64,000 nt of DNA. It comes from an uncultured Agathobaculum sp. (GTDB lineage Bacteria > Bacillota > Clostridia > Oscillospirales > Butyricicoccaceae). How positions within the stretch are numbered: position 1 is the stretch's first letter; every line of letters starts with the position of its first letter. This document shows positions 51,554 through 60,606 of this stretch, one piece after another. Under the pieces are notes generated by a model. That model had not been told where the DNA came from. It saw only the letters and a program-made list of their open reading frames with translations, and made no database searches. Both the position numbers and the translations under genes were made by a program. The stretch is taken from the NCBI RefSeq assembly GCF_944384765.1, contig NZ_CALWUM010000010.1:1-64000 (forward strand), given 5' to 3'.

Positions 51554-52429
51554 TCAGAACATCACCCAGTCGAACAGCAGGTACAGGCTGAACACGCTGC
51601 ACGCGCCGCTGGCGATATTGGCGACCAGCGCATAAAGGACAGGGTGCGGCTGCGACCGGTCGGTTTGCAGCCAGCGGCGGTAGACCAGCGATTCGATCAC
51701 GAAGATCACCAGCTCGACCGGCACAAAAAGCAAATTTACTGACCAAAGCTGTCCCTGCATAGCCGCGACGCCCAGCACAGCGGTCATCAGCACCTGGGTG
51801 CAGAGGTTGGCCAGCAGGAATACCTTCCAGTTGCGCCGGAGCGAAAACCCGAACGGAATCAGCAGCAGTCCCTCGATCACAAGCGTTGGAAGCAGGGTGG
51901 ACAAAATCTGCTTGGCGTATGAGCGCACAATCCAGCCGGTGGGCGTCAGGGTATTGGTGGCACAGTCGTAATAGAAAAACTGGTGAAACATGGTGCGTTC
52001 GACCAGCTCGCTGACCTGCACGCCGTTTTCATCCGCGTATATCACGCGGAACGCATCCGGCAGGCCGAAATACCCGTATTCAATGGTGTGGGCGCTGTTG
52101 TCAATATTCGCCCAGGTTGGTGCGGGCGTGCCGTCCAGCATGACGAACGTCCAGCCTGCGGGCGCAGCGGCGCGGAGCGCGGTTTCGTCGGCCGGACGGA
52201 GCAGCGCCCCCTCTGTCCCTGCGGTATATTGGTATGTATTGTCGCTGTACAGGCTGCTTTGATAGTCGTTGATGTAGAGCAGGTCGATATAATAATCTCC
52301 TGCGGGCGGATTGACCAGACAGATGGTCGCCTGATCCTTGGGGCCGACATCCGCCCCGGCCGGCACCGGCAGGACACATAACAGCACGGCAATCAGGCAA
52401 AACAGCCGAAACTTCTTTTTCTGCATCAT
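51554..52429 (-). CDS. Secreted/membrane protein, function unknown
   Basis: 291-residue protein with a signal peptide (RLFCLIAVLLCVLPVPAGA, cleavage after about 26), an extracellular part (DVGPKDQATICLVNPPAGDY, with a short fold of about 140 residues) and at least four C-terminal membrane helices (about 180-285). The opening resembles uncharacterised clostridial proteins with a DxGPK...NPPxGxYY stretch. ATG 52429 or the next codon starts it, after GGGAGGGGG. It shares promoter sequence with the gene at 51023-51487, so the two are likely co-expressed. Confidence 0.78.
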   Translation of the reverse strand: MMQKKKFRLFCLIAVLLCVLPVPAGADVGPKDQATICLVNPPAGDYYIDLLYINDYQSSLYSDNTYQYTAGTEGALLRPADETALRAAAPAGWTFVMLDGTPAPTWANIDNSAHTIEYGYFGLPDAFRVIYADENGVQVSELVERTMFHQFFYYDCATNTLTPTGWIVRSYAKQILSTLLPTLVIEGLLLIPFGFSLRRNWKVFLLANLCTQVLMTAVLGVAAMQGQLWSVNLLFVPVELVIFVIESLVYRRWLQTDRSQPHPVLYALVANIASGACSVFSLYLLFDWVMF

Positions 52430-52466
52430 GATCCCCCTCCCTGATAAGCCCAGTATAGCACGAAAA
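52430..52466 (-). repeat. Promoter/RBS block, copy 2
   Basis: A near-identical copy of 51491-51526 with -10 TATACT (52457-52452). The sequence runs from the -10 through to the ribosome site. Confidence 0.75.
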
Positions 52467-52497
52467 TAGCAGGGGAGAAGTTACAATCCCGTGTGAT

Positions 52498-52659
52498 TTA
52501 CCCGATCGCGCGGTCCTCCGCGTCCGCGAGCGCCTGCCGCAGCGCGGCGAGCACGGCGCGGCGGTCGGCGGCGTCGCCGGAAAGCTCCAGATAGCGGATC
52601 ACGTCGTCCACCGCACCGACCAGATAGAGATAGGCGGGCCTGTAGTTGAGTTCGTCCAT
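52498..52659 (-). CDS. Small acidic helical protein
   Basis: 53-residue ORF starting MDELNYRPAYLYLVGAVDDV and ending in RQALADAEDRAIG. It is predicted helical, with no known family. Support comes from a consensus ribosome site (GGAGGTG, 6 bp before ATG), a good codon pattern and the operator-like repeats directly upstream. It is divergent from the ribbon-helix-helix gene, like many small regulated genes. Confidence 0.65.
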   Translation of the reverse strand: MDELNYRPAYLYLVGAVDDVIRYLELSGDAADRRAVLAALRQALADAEDRAIG

Positions 52660-52678
52660 GTGATACACCTCCAAATTC

Positions 52679-52706
52679 TTAGTATATTGTTAGTACATTT
52701 TTAGTA
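52679..52706. promoter_or_regulatory. Three TTAGTA direct repeats at 11-bp steps
   Basis: TTAGTA occurs at 52679, 52690 and 52701. Equal phasing on one face of the helix is typical of cooperative ribbon-helix-helix repressors. It lies between the two divergent small genes. Confidence 0.65.
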
Positions 52707-52741
52707 GACTACCAACATCATACCACATAAAAGTCTTAAAG

Positions 52742-52760
52742 TGAACTTATAATAAGTTCA
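52742..52760. promoter_or_regulatory. 19-bp palindrome over the RHH gene -10
   Basis: TGAACTTAT-A-ATAAGTTCA is a perfect palindrome that contains TATAAT (52748-52753), the -10 of the ribbon-helix-helix gene. It suggests autoregulation. Confidence 0.65.
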
Positions 52761-52778
52761 AATATTTTGAGGTGTATT

Positions 52779-52970
52779 ATGGACAAGCCCAAACACATCG
52801 GTTTTCGTGTGGATGAGGAAACATTGGAAAAGCTCCGCTATGTTGCGTCGTATGAGGGGCGTTCTATCAACGGCCACCTGATGTACCTTGCGCGCGAGGA
52901 CATCCGCCGTTTTGAGAAAGAGCATGGAAAAATTGATCTGAGCGAGCAAAACAACGGCGGAACACCTTGA
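52779..52970 (+). CDS. Ribbon-helix-helix (CopG/Arc-type) DNA-binding protein
   Basis: 63-residue protein. The first half fits the ribbon-helix-helix fold: beta strand PKHIGFRVDEETLEKLRYVA, then YEGRSINGHLMYLAREDIR. The second half (RFEKEHGKIDLSEQNN) is polar. Relatives are repressors of plasmid copy number, toxin-antitoxin or small operons. ATG 52779 follows GAGGTG. Its stop codon overlaps the -35 of the valS promoter. Confidence 0.82.
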   Translation: MDKPKHIGFRVDEETLEKLRYVASYEGRSINGHLMYLAREDIRRFEKEHGKIDLSEQNNGGTP

Positions 52971-52995
52971 CAAACCCCGGTTTTGTGGATATACT
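52967..52995 (+). promoter_or_regulatory. Promoter of valS
   Basis: -35 TTGACA (52967-52972), 17 bp, -10 TATACT (52990-52995). The -35 includes the stop codon of the RHH gene. Confidence 0.9.
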
Positions 52996-53001
52996 GATAA
53001 A

Positions 53002-53248
53002 GTTAATATGCAAAATGCGATGAAAAAGAGGAGTATCCCTGCTTTGCGCGCTTCAGAGAACGGGCGGTTCGGTGCAAGCCCTGCGGCGGAGGGGGAGAAG
53101 GTCGCTTTGGAGCAGGAGGGCTGAATGCAGTAGGCCGTCCCGCCACCCTGCGTTACGGGCAAATGAGTGCGCGGCTGTCTGGCCGCGAAATTAGGTGGTA
53201 CCACGGAGCACGCTTCGTCCTATGCGGACGGCGTGCTCTTATTTTTTG
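53002..53248 (+). promoter_or_regulatory. T-box leader of valS, Val (GTC) specifier
   Basis: Specifier strands are GAGGAGTATCCC (5') and GAGAAGGTCGC (3'), with GTC at 53101-53103. AGAGAACGGGCGG and GGTTCGGTGCAAGCC mark stem I. The T-box sequence TTAGGTGGTACCACGG is at 53191-53206. The terminator GAGCACGC...GCGTGCTC (53206-53238) runs into a T-rich tract. Confidence 0.94.
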
Positions 53249-53275
53249 TCATTCAAATCAAAAGGAGATAGACCA

Positions 53276-55897
53276 ATGAGCGAACTGCCAAAGACCTACG
53301 ACCCCAAAGCGGTCGAGGACAAGCTGTACAGCTTCTGGAATGACTCCGGCTTTTTCCATGCCGAGGTCAATCCGGATAAAAAGCCTTATACGATCGTCAT
53401 TCCGCCCCCGAACGTGACCGGCCAGCTGCACATGGGCCATGCGTTCGACGAGACCCTGCAGGATATCCTGATCCGCACCAAGCGCATGCAGGGCTATGAG
53501 GCGCTGTGGATGCCGGGCACCGACCACGCGGGCATCGCAACCCAGATCAAGGTAGAGGAAAACCTGCGCAAGGAGGAGGGCCTGACCCGCTACGACCTCG
53601 GCCGCGAGAAGTTCCTCGAGCGCGTGTGGGACTGGAAGAACAAGTACGGCAACCGCATCATCAGCCAGCTGAAAAAGCTCGGCTCGTCCTGCGACTGGGA
53701 GCGCGAGCGCTTCACGATGGACGAGGGCTGCTCCAAGGCGGTCCGCGAGGTGTTCGTCAACCTGTATAACAAGGGCCTGATCTACAAGGGCCACCGCATC
53801 ATCAACTGGTGCCCGCACTGCGCGACCGCGCTGTCGGACGCCGAGGTCGAATACGAGACCCAGCCGGGCAAGCTGTGGCACATCCGTTACCCGCTCGCGG
53901 ACGGCTCGGGCGATCTGGTCGTCGCGACCACCCGCCCGGAGACCTTTATGGGCGATACGGGCGTTGCCGTCAACCCGAACGACGAGCGCTACAAGCACCT
54001 GATCGGCAAGACCTGCATCCTGCCGATTATGAACCGCGAAATCCCGATCTTCGGCGACGATTACGTCGATATGGAGTTCGGCACGGGCTGCGTCAAGGTT
54101 ACGCCCTGCCACGACCCGAACGATTTCGAAATGGGCCAGCGCCACAACCTCGAGCAGATCCTTGTGTTCAACGAGGACGCGACCGTCAACGAAAACGGCG
54201 GCAAGTATCAGGGCATGGACCGCTACGAGTGCCGCAAGGCGGTCATCAAGGACCTGGAAGAGGGCGGCTATCTGGTTAAGATTGAGGATCACGAGCACAA
54301 CGTCGGCACCTGCTACCGCTGCGGCACGACGGTCGAGCCGATGACCTCGGCGCAGTGGTTCGTCAAGATGGCGCCGCTGGCAGGACCCGCCATGGACGTG
54401 GTCAAGGAGGGCAAGACCAAGTTCGTGCCCGACCGCTTCGCCAAGACCTATCTGCGCTGGATGGAAAACGTGCACGACTGGTGCATTTCGCGCCAGCTGT
54501 GGTGGGGCCACCGCATCCCGGCGTTCTACTGCGACGACTGCGGCGAGATGACCGTTTCCAAGACCGACGTGCACGTCTGCCCGAAGTGCGGCTCGCACAA
54601 TGTCCGCCAGGAAGAGGACGTGCTGGATACCTGGTTCTCCTCCGCGCTGTGGCCGTTCTCCACGCTCGGCTGGCCGGATAAGACCCCGGAGCTCGATTAT
54701 TTCTACCCGACCTCCACGCTGGTCACGGGCTATGATATCATCTTCTTCTGGGTGGCGCGCATGATCTTCTCGGGCGTGGAGCACATGGGCGAAACCCCGT
54801 TCAAGACCGTATATATCCACGGCCTGGTGCGCGACGCGCAGGGCCGCAAGATGTCCAAGTCGCTCGGCAACGGCATTGACCCGCTCGAGATCATCGACCA
54901 GTACGGCGCGGACGCGTTGCGCTTCACGCTTGCGACCGGCAACAGCCCCGGCAACGATATGCGCTTCTCGACCGAGCGCGTCGAGGCAAGCCGCAACTTC
55001 TGCAACAAGATCTGGAATGCCTCCCGCTTTATCCAGATGAACCTGACGATCGACAAGAGCCGCCCGGCCGCGCTGCCGGCCGACCTCGCGCTCGAGGACA
55101 AGTGGATCGTCTCCAAATACAACACGCTGGTCGCGGAGGTCACCCGCAACATCGACCAGTACGAGCTCGGCCTTGCTGCCGCCAAGCTCAACGACTTTAT
55201 CTGGGATAACTTCTGCGACTGGTATATCGAGATCGCCAAGACCCGCCTGCAGGCAGGCGACGAGAACGTGCAGAAGGTGCTGTGCTATGTGCTCTCGGGC
55301 GCGATGCAGCTGCTGCACCCGTTCATGCCGTTCATCACCGAGACCATCTGGCAGGCGCTGCCGCACGAGGGGCCGTCGGTCATGGTGTCCAAGTGGCCGG
55401 AATACGACGAAAACCTGCACTTTGCCGCTGAGGAAGCGCAGATGGAGACGCTGATGGACGCGGTTCGCGCGATTCGAAACCGCCGCAGTGAGATGAACGT
55501 GCCACCCTCCAAGAAGGCCAAGGTGCTTATCCTCTCCGAGAAGAAGGACACCTTCGCCGCGGGCGCGGGCTTTTTCCCCAAGCTGGCGTATGCCTCCGGC
55601 ATTGAGCTGATCGACGCGGTGCCCGCGGATGCGGCCAAGATGGCGAGCGTTGTCACGGGCGACGCGCAGATCTATATGCCGATGGGCGACCTGATCGACT
55701 TTGCCGCCGAGCGCGCGCGCCTCGAAAAGGAAAAGGCCAAGGTCGAGGACGACATCGCTTTTGTCATGAAAAAGCTGGACAACCCGAATTTCGTCAGCAA
55801 GGCCCCGGAAAAGGTGGTCGCTGTCGAGCGCGAAAAGGCGGATAAGCTGCGCGAGCACCTCGCAAAGCTGGAGGAATCCATCGCCGCGCTGGGCTGA
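53276..55897 (+). CDS. valS: Valine--tRNA ligase
   Basis: 873-residue class I synthetase. The HIGH-type motif is HMGH (residues 52-55, in [16 protein letters not shown]); the KMSKS motif is at 525-529 ([11 protein letters not shown]). The CP1 editing domain lies between ([30 protein letters not shown]), followed by the anticodon-binding helices and a C-terminal coiled coil ([20 protein letters not shown]). ATG 53276 follows AAAGGAGAT; an in-frame ATG within the leader terminator is not used. Confidence 0.97.
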   Translation: MSELPKTYDPKAVEDKLYSFWNDSGFFHAEVNPDKKPYTIVIPPPNVTGQLHMGHAFDETLQDILIRTKRMQGYEALWMPGTDHAGIATQIKVEENLRKEEGLTRYDLGREKFLERVWDWKNKYGNRIISQLKKLGSSCDWERERFTMDEGCSKAVREVFVNLYNKGLIYKGHRIINWCPHCATALSDAEVEYETQPGKLWHIRYPLADGSGDLVVATTRPETFMGDTGVAVNPNDERYKHLIGKTCILPIMNREIPIFGDDYVDMEFGTGCVKVTPCHDPNDFEMGQRHNLEQILVFNEDATVNENGGKYQGMDRYECRKAVIKDLEEGGYLVKIEDHEHNVGTCYRCGTTVEPMTSAQWFVKMAPLAGPAMDVVKEGKTKFVPDRFAKTYLRWMENVHDWCISRQLWWGHRIPAFYCDDCGEMTVSKTDVHVCPKCGSHNVRQEEDVLDTWFSSALWPFSTLGWPDKTPELDYFYPTSTLVTGYDIIFFWVARMIFSGVEHMGETPFKTVYIHGLVRDAQGRKMSKSLGNGIDPLEIIDQYGADALRFTLATGNSPGNDMRFSTERVEASRNFCNKIWNASRFIQMNLTIDKSRPAALPADLALEDKWIVSKYNTLVAEVTRNIDQYELGLAAAKLNDFIWDNFCDWYIEIAKTRLQAGDENVQKVLCYVLSGAMQLLHPFMPFITETIWQALPHEGPSVMVSKWPEYDENLHFAAEEAQMETLMDAVRAIRNRRSEMNVPPSKKAKVLILSEKKDTFAAGAGFFPKLAYASGIELIDAVPADAAKMASVVTGDAQIYMPMGDLIDFAAERARLEKEKAKVEDDIAFVMKKLDNPNFVSKAPEKVVAVEREKADKLREHLAKLEESIAALG

Positions 55898-55911
55898 GCA
55901 GACCGGTAAAC

Positions 55912-55954
55912 ACAAAACAAAACGGTATGGGTAAACCATATCGTTTTTGTTTTG
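55912..55954 (+). terminator. Terminator of valS
   Basis: ACGGTATGG pairs with CCATATCGT around GTAAA, extended by long A/T-rich arms (ACAAAA with TTTTGT). Confidence 0.85.
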
Positions 55955-55967
55955 TCGGAAGATATGG

Positions 55968-55973
55968 TATAAT
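55968..55973 (+). promoter_or_regulatory. Extended -10 promoter of the membrane-protein gene
   Basis: TGGTATAAT is an extended -10 (TATAAT 55968-55973); the -35 is weak. Confidence 0.5.
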
Positions 55974-56063
55974 GTCGATGCTTGAAACAATATGGAACAA
56001 CGGTGCGCGAAAAAAAGGTTCTCTTAGCGGAAAACGCAAAAAACACAGACGGGAGAGATGCAA

Positions 56064-56933
56064 ATGAAAACCATGGACCCGAGAGTCAGGAAAGGGATTG
56101 CGGTGGCAGCGCTGGTTGTGATCGCGCTGCTGTCCGCGTTTGTGCTGGCGGGGCGGCTGTCCGACCCGGCGTTCCACGCGGGTTCGATCGCAGCGCTGGA
56201 CGAGAAAAAGGTGACCGTGACCGAGCTGACCGCGGCGGCCGCCGCAGGGTCGGTCGCGGTTTCGGCCATCCCGGGCGACGCAACCACGCCGATTGCCAAC
56301 CAGATTGCGGAAATGGCGACTTATCTGCTGATCGTGGTCGGCGCAATCCTGCTGGAAAAGTTCCTGCTCACCATGACATGCCTGGTGACGTTCCAGTATC
56401 TTATCCCGGCAGCGTGCGTGCTGACGATCATCTGGATGTTCACAAATCGGGCAGTGCTGCTGCGCCTGGCGGTGCGGCTCGCGGCATTTGGCCTGGTGAT
56501 CTGCCTGGTCGTGCCGGCAAGTTTGCAGGTAAGCGCGCTGATGGAGGACACGTTCGACACCCAGCAGACGGTGGAACAAGTGCAGCAGGCAGCAAATGAA
56601 CTCGAACAGGAGGAGGCAGCGGAGCAAACGCAGGACGGCGGGATCGGTGACTGGCTCAGCGGCATTGGTGAGACCATCACCGCAGGCGTCTCCGGGGCGC
56701 TCGAGCGGGCCGAGCAGATGCTCAGCCGGTTTATCGATGCGATTGCGGTGCTGATCATCACCAACTGTGTGCTGCCGATTGCGGTGCTGCTGTTCTTTAT
56801 CTGGGTGACCAAAATCATTTTCGGCATTCAGATGCCGGCAACCGCGCGCGGCGCGGTGGGCGCAATCCACGGCCGCTTCCGTCGCAAGCGGGCCGCACTG
56901 CGGGAGGCATCCGCACGCAGCCAGGATCCCTGA
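56064..56933 (+). CDS. Multi-pass membrane protein, function unknown
   Basis: 289-residue protein with hydrophobic segments at about residues 11-32, 85-110, 112-130, 138-156 and 230-260. Between them is a polar, Gln/Glu-rich coiled stretch (VEQVQQAANELEQEEAAEQ, about 170-190) and a second polar part. The C-terminus is basic (GRFRRKRAALREASARS). ATG 56064 fits GGGAGAG at 7 bp better than 56058. It is a single gene between valS and folC. I do not recognise a family. Confidence 0.72.
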   Translation: MKTMDPRVRKGIAVAALVVIALLSAFVLAGRLSDPAFHAGSIAALDEKKVTVTELTAAAAAGSVAVSAIPGDATTPIANQIAEMATYLLIVVGAILLEKFLLTMTCLVTFQYLIPAACVLTIIWMFTNRAVLLRLAVRLAAFGLVICLVVPASLQVSALMEDTFDTQQTVEQVQQAANELEQEEAAEQTQDGGIGDWLSGIGETITAGVSGALERAEQMLSRFIDAIAVLIITNCVLPIAVLLFFIWVTKIIFGIQMPATARGAVGAIHGRFRRKRAALREASARSQDP

Positions 56934-56950
56934 CAGACCAGATACGGGAA

Positions 56951-56985
56951 AGGGAGAAAAACGCGGTTTCTCCTTTTTCTTTTTG
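56951..56985 (+). terminator. Terminator between the membrane-protein gene and folC
   Basis: GGAGAAA (56953-56959) pairs with TTTCTCC (56967-56973), then a T-rich tract. Confidence 0.75.
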
Positions 56986-56996
56986 CCAAAGCATGC

Positions 56997-57002
56997 TATA
57001 AT
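56997..57002 (+). promoter_or_regulatory. -10 box of folC
   Basis: TGCTATAAT, an extended -10 (TATAAT 56997-57002), 31 bp before the start codon. No clear -35. Confidence 0.5.
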
Positions 57003-57033
57003 GTTGCTATCTCATGACAGGAAAGGGTTTATT

Positions 57034-58338
57034 ATGGACACCGAACTTCCCAAAACCGCAATCGACTATATCCACTCCCTCGGCCGCTTTTCGGGTAAGC
57101 CCGGGCTGCACCGCATCCGCGCACTGTGTGCAGCGCTGGGCGATCCACAGGACCGGCTGCAGTTTGTCCACCTAGCGGGCACGAACGGCAAGGGCTCGAC
57201 CGCGTGCATGATTGCGTCCGCGCTGCGCGCGGCGGGGTTGCGCGTGGGGCTGTACACCTCGCCCTATCTCGTGCAGTTTTACGAGCGTATCCGGGTGGAC
57301 GGCGTGATGATCTCGGACGCCGCCCTGACCCGCCTTGCCGAGCGGGTGGCGGTTGCGTGTGAAAGCATACAGCTGCCTGCGGGTGAGTCGATCGGTGCGT
57401 TTGAGTTCACGACCGCGCTTGCTTTTCTGTATTTCGTCGAACAGCAGTGCGATATTGTCGTGCTCGAAACCGGGCTTGGCGGCCGGTGCGACGCGACCAA
57501 TGTGATCCGGACCACCGAGGTCAGCGTGATCACCCCGGTTTCGCTCGACCACATGGAGGTGCTGGGCGATACCATCGCGGAGATCGCAGGCGAAAAAGCT
57601 GCGATCATCAAGCCTGGTTCGGCGGCCGTGTGCGCAGCGGGGCAGGCGCCTGAGGCTATGGTGGTCATCCGCCATGCGTGCGAGGCAAGCGGCGCGGTGT
57701 GGTACACCGGTACGCAGGACTGCCGTGTGCTGCGGTGCGACATCGAGGGTTCGGCGTTCGTATACGACGGACAGGGCTATACGATCGCCATGCCCGGCCG
57801 GCACCAGATCGACAATGCGGTGACCGCACTGCGTGCGCTGTCCGCACTGCGCGAGCGCGGATGGAATGTCCCGGTTGAAGCCGTGGTGCGGGGGCTGGCG
57901 CGGGCGCGCATGCCCGGCCGGCTCGAACGGCTGGTCGATCAGCCGCTCGTATTGCTCGACGGGGCGCACAACGCCGCGGGTGTGGATGCGCTCTGCCGCG
58001 CGGTGGACGACTTGCTCAAGATGCGCCGCCTGCACGTGGTCATGGGCATGGTGCGCGACAAAGAATACGAGACCTGTGTGCGCGAAATTGCGCGCCGGGC
58101 GGATGTGTTTTATGCCTGTGCGCCGGACGCGGCCGGCCGCGAGGTTGACCCGCATATCATCTCCGCGATTGCTGCACGCGCGTGCGCGGAGGTGCACACC
58201 TGCCGCACGGCAGAGGATGCGCTTGGCCAAGCGCTTACCGCCGCGGGGCTCAAGGACTGCATCCTGATCTGCGGCTCGCTCTATCTGATCGGCGAAACCG
58301 AAAAAATCCTGCACGCGCGACAGAAAACGTCAGAATAA
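57034..58338 (+). CDS. folC: Folylpolyglutamate/dihydrofolate synthase
   Basis: 434-residue Mur-ligase-fold enzyme adding glutamate to folates (and perhaps dihydropteroate). The ATP loop is HLAGTNGKGSTACMIASAL; also visible are TSPYLVQFYERIRVDG, ETGLGGRCDATNVI, ITPVSLDHMEVLGDT and LLDGAHNAAGVDAL near the C-terminus. ATG 57034 follows GGAAAGGG. A terminator follows before the sigma-F operon. Confidence 0.95.
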   Translation: MDTELPKTAIDYIHSLGRFSGKPGLHRIRALCAALGDPQDRLQFVHLAGTNGKGSTACMIASALRAAGLRVGLYTSPYLVQFYERIRVDGVMISDAALTRLAERVAVACESIQLPAGESIGAFEFTTALAFLYFVEQQCDIVVLETGLGGRCDATNVIRTTEVSVITPVSLDHMEVLGDTIAEIAGEKAAIIKPGSAAVCAAGQAPEAMVVIRHACEASGAVWYTGTQDCRVLRCDIEGSAFVYDGQGYTIAMPGRHQIDNAVTALRALSALRERGWNVPVEAVVRGLARARMPGRLERLVDQPLVLLDGAHNAAGVDALCRAVDDLLKMRRLHVVMGMVRDKEYETCVREIARRADVFYACAPDAAGREVDPHIISAIAARACAEVHTCRTAEDALGQALTAAGLKDCILICGSLYLIGETEKILHARQKTSE

Positions 58339-58361
58339 ATAGGAAAATACTGGTAAACTGA

Positions 58362-58389
58362 GGCTTGTACAAGTGTACAAGCCTTTTTT
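58362..58389 (+). terminator. Terminator of folC
   Basis: GGCTTGTAC (58362-58370) pairs with GTACAAGCC (58375-58383) around AAGT, then T6. Confidence 0.92.
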
Positions 58390-58410
58390 GTTTGCATGAG
58401 GTGAAGATAT

Positions 58411-58728
58411 ATGCTGCAAATCACACAGGCTGAGCGCGATGGAACGCTGGTGGTGTCGCTTGCGGGCGAACTCGACCACCACGCCGCGCGTATGGCCATC
58501 GAGCAGGCGGAGGATCTGCTCGTGCTCTATCCCTGCGAAAAGCTGGTGCTCAACCTCGCCGGGCTGACATTCATGGACAGCTCAGGGCTTGCAGTCGTGT
58601 TGCACCTGCACCGCACCTGCGCGCGCAGCGGACGCGAATTTGTTGTGCGCGGCGCGCCGCCGCAGCCTATGCGGGTGTTTGAGGCGTCCGGCCTGCCGCA
58701 GGTCATGATATTTGAAAGGGGGGAGTAA
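58411..58728 (+). CDS. spoIIAA: Anti-sigma F factor antagonist
   Basis: 105-residue STAS-domain protein that frees sigma-F from SpoIIAB when unphosphorylated. The phosphorylated Ser lies in FMDSSGLAVVLHLHR (Ser57 or Ser58; Ser58 in Bacillus). It is followed by spoIIAB and sigF with tiny gaps, the classic spoIIA order. Start follows GAGGTGAAG. The sporulation-specific promoter was not recognised. Confidence 0.95.
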   Translation: MLQITQAERDGTLVVSLAGELDHHAARMAIEQAEDLLVLYPCEKLVLNLAGLTFMDSSGLAVVLHLHRTCARSGREFVVRGAPPQPMRVFEASGLPQVMIFERGE

Positions 58729-58729
58729 G

Positions 58730-59167
58730 GTGCGCGCTGTCATCAACAAAATGAGCCTGAAATTCGAGAGCCGTTCGGTCAACGAGGCGTTTGCGCGTCA
58801 GTCGGTGGGCGCGTTTGTCGCCCAGCTTGACCCGACTATGGAGGAACTGGGTGACATCAAGACCGTGGTCAGCGAGGCGGTCACCAACGCGATCGTGCAC
58901 GGTTATGCAGACCGCAGCGGGTTTATCACGGTTACCGTGCGCCTGTTTGAGGGGCGCATCCTGGAACTCAAGGTCAAGGACGCGGGCCGCGGCATTGAGA
59001 ACGTCGAGCAGGCGCGGCAGCCCATGTTCACCACCGGGGACGACACCCGCAGCGGCATGGGCTTTACCATCATGGAGACGTTCACCGACCGCATGCGCGT
59101 GCGCTCGACGCCGGGCAAGGGGACGATCGTGACTATGGTCAAGGTACTTAAGGAGAGAGACGTGTGA
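58730..59167 (+). CDS. spoIIAB: Anti-sigma F factor (serine kinase)
   Basis: 145-residue GHKL-type kinase that binds sigma-F and phosphorylates SpoIIAA. Motifs: FVAQLDPTMEELGDIKTVVS, EAVTNAIVHGYAD (N box), VKDAGRGIENVEQARQPMF (G1) and RSGMGFTIMETF (G2). GTG 58730 follows AAAGGGGGGAG; an ATG at 58751 (MSLKFESR) is the alternative. It overlaps the sigF start by 4 bp. Confidence 0.95.
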   Translation: MRAVINKMSLKFESRSVNEAFARQSVGAFVAQLDPTMEELGDIKTVVSEAVTNAIVHGYADRSGFITVTVRLFEGRILELKVKDAGRGIENVEQARQPMFTTGDDTRSGMGFTIMETFTDRMRVRSTPGKGTIVTMVKVLKERDV

Positions 59168-59877
59168 CAGCGGAAATGCGCACCCTGCTCGAGCGCGCGT
59201 CCGCGGGCGACCGCAGCGCGGAGGCGCAGCTGATCGAGGAAAACAGCGGCCTGATCTGGTCGATTGCACGGCGGTACTATGGCCGCGGCGCCGAGCCGGA
59301 TGACCTGTACCAGCTCGCGTGCGTGGGTTTTATCAAGGCGGTGCGCGGGTTTGAGCCCGCGCGCGGCAACGAGTTTTCCACCTATGCGGTGCCCAAAATC
59401 GCGGGCGAGATCCGCCGTTTTCTGCGCGACGATGGGGCGGTCAAGGTCAGCCGGGCGCTCAAGGAGCGGTCGGCGCGCGTGCGCCGGGTGCAGAGCGAGC
59501 TGGAAAGCAAAACCGGACGCTCGCCCACGGTTGCGGAGCTGGCCGCAGCCGCCGGCCTGACGCCCGAAGAGGTCGCGGCCTGCGAGCAGGCGGACGTGGC
59601 CGTGGACTCGTTTGAGCGCGAGCTGTCCGGCGGCGGCCGGCTGGGTGATTTGGTGGGCGACGATGGCATGGAGGAGCGCACCTGCCTGTATCTGTCGCTG
59701 GGCGACGCGGTGCGCAGCCTGCCGGCGCGCGAGCAGCAGGTGCTGGCACTGCGCTTTTCGCGCGACCTGACCCAGCAGCAGGTGTCCAGGATCATCGGCG
59801 TGTCGCAGGTGCAGGTGTCGCGCATTGAAAAGCGCGCGATCCAGGCGCTACGGGAAAAGCTGACCGAAACCGAATAA
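59164..59877 (+). CDS. sigF: RNA polymerase sigma-F factor
   Basis: 237-residue forespore-specific sigma factor. Region 2: EDDLYQLACVGFIKAV-like EPDDLYQLACVGFIKAVRGF and FSTYAVPKIAGEIRRFLRDD; region 3: RSPTVAELAAAAGLTPEEV; region 4: LPAREQQVLALRFSRDLTQQ and VSQVQVSRIEKRAI. GTG 59164 overlaps the spoIIAB stop (GTGA). It shows the organism belongs to a sporulating lineage. Confidence 0.95.
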   Translation: MTAEMRTLLERASAGDRSAEAQLIEENSGLIWSIARRYYGRGAEPDDLYQLACVGFIKAVRGFEPARGNEFSTYAVPKIAGEIRRFLRDDGAVKVSRALKERSARVRRVQSELESKTGRSPTVAELAAAAGLTPEEVAACEQADVAVDSFERELSGGGRLGDLVGDDGMEERTCLYLSLGDAVRSLPAREQQVLALRFSRDLTQQQVSRIIGVSQVQVSRIEKRAIQALREKLTETE

Positions 59878-59910
59878 GCGGGCTGTCCGTCTGGGGGACA
59901 GCCCGCTTTT
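59876..59910 (+). terminator. Terminator of the spoIIA operon
   Basis: GCGGGCTGTCC (59878-59888) pairs with GGACAGCCCGC (59896-59906), then T4. Confidence 0.9.
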
Positions 59911-59918
59911 CGGTTTTG

Positions 59919-60557
59919 CTATGTCCGTCCGGCGCGGCGCGAAAAAACGTGTCCGACAGCCAGGCCGAGCAGGGAAATGATTGTGCCCGTCACAAACATG
60001 GAGCACGACGGCAGGTAAAACCGGCCGAATGCTGCCATATTGGCGGCGCTGAATGTGGCATAGTGCGCCAGTGCATACAGAACGCCGCAGGCCGGGCAGG
60101 TCAGCCACTTTCGGCGTCCTCCGTAGCCGTTCCTGCCGATCAGCAGGGAGATGACCAGGGTTGTCACCGGAAGCAGGATCCAAAGGAACATGATCCAGTA
60201 GCCCATGGCATCCGACCCGCCGGCAAAAATCCAGAACACGATCAGAGAAAACGCCCAGATGCCGAGATAGACCAGCACAAGCGCGATAAACGACTGCCGC
60301 CGCCGGCTTGCGACTTCATCCGTGCTTGCGGCCAGATGGTGCACATAGGGCGACAGGGCGGCATCCCCCTTGAGCAGATGGTCCAGGCTGACCGCATACA
60401 GATCGCTCATGTGTACAACGCTGACAATATCGGGGTAGGTTTTTGCATTCTCCCAGTTGGAAATCGTCTGGCGGCTGACGCCGAGCGCTGCCGCGGCCTG
60501 TTCCTGCGTCAGCCCGGCCGCGGTGCGTGCGGCCTTGAGCTTTGCACCAATGTCCAT
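59919..60557 (-). CDS. Xre-family regulator with membrane domain
   Basis: 212-residue protein. The N-terminal Cro/CI HTH (residues 1-65: KLKAARTAAGLTQEQAAAAL, VSRQTISNWENAKTYPDIV, DHLLKGD) is followed by three to four membrane helices (about 88-112, 118-138, 155-170, 185-205). Such HTH-membrane proteins are frequent in Clostridia and often sit beside ABC transporters; none is here. ATG 60557 follows a purine-rich AAAGGAGGC. It converges on sigF. Confidence 0.85.
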   Translation of the reverse strand: MDIGAKLKAARTAAGLTQEQAAAALGVSRQTISNWENAKTYPDIVSVVHMSDLYAVSLDHLLKGDAALSPYVHHLAASTDEVASRRRQSFIALVLVYLGIWAFSLIVFWIFAGGSDAMGYWIMFLWILLPVTTLVISLLIGRNGYGGRRKWLTCPACGVLYALAHYATFSAANMAAFGRFYLPSCSMFVTGTIISLLGLAVGHVFSRRAGRT

Positions 60558-60606
60558 GCGGTCCGCCTCCTTTTTCTGTCCATATTATGATGATACAGCA
60601 AAAATA

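Noticed and set aside
53258-55990. A 910-codon open frame antisense to valS, and similar long frames antisense to polC, hisD, ilvB and pheT
   Set aside because: They mirror real genes on the other strand, have no ribosome sites or family features, and arise from the high-GC codon bias.
58330-58410. A sigma-H promoter for spoIIAA (AGGAAAA at 58341)
   Set aside because: A -35-like box is present but no matching -10 (GAAT) at the right distance, and a folC terminator occupies the space.
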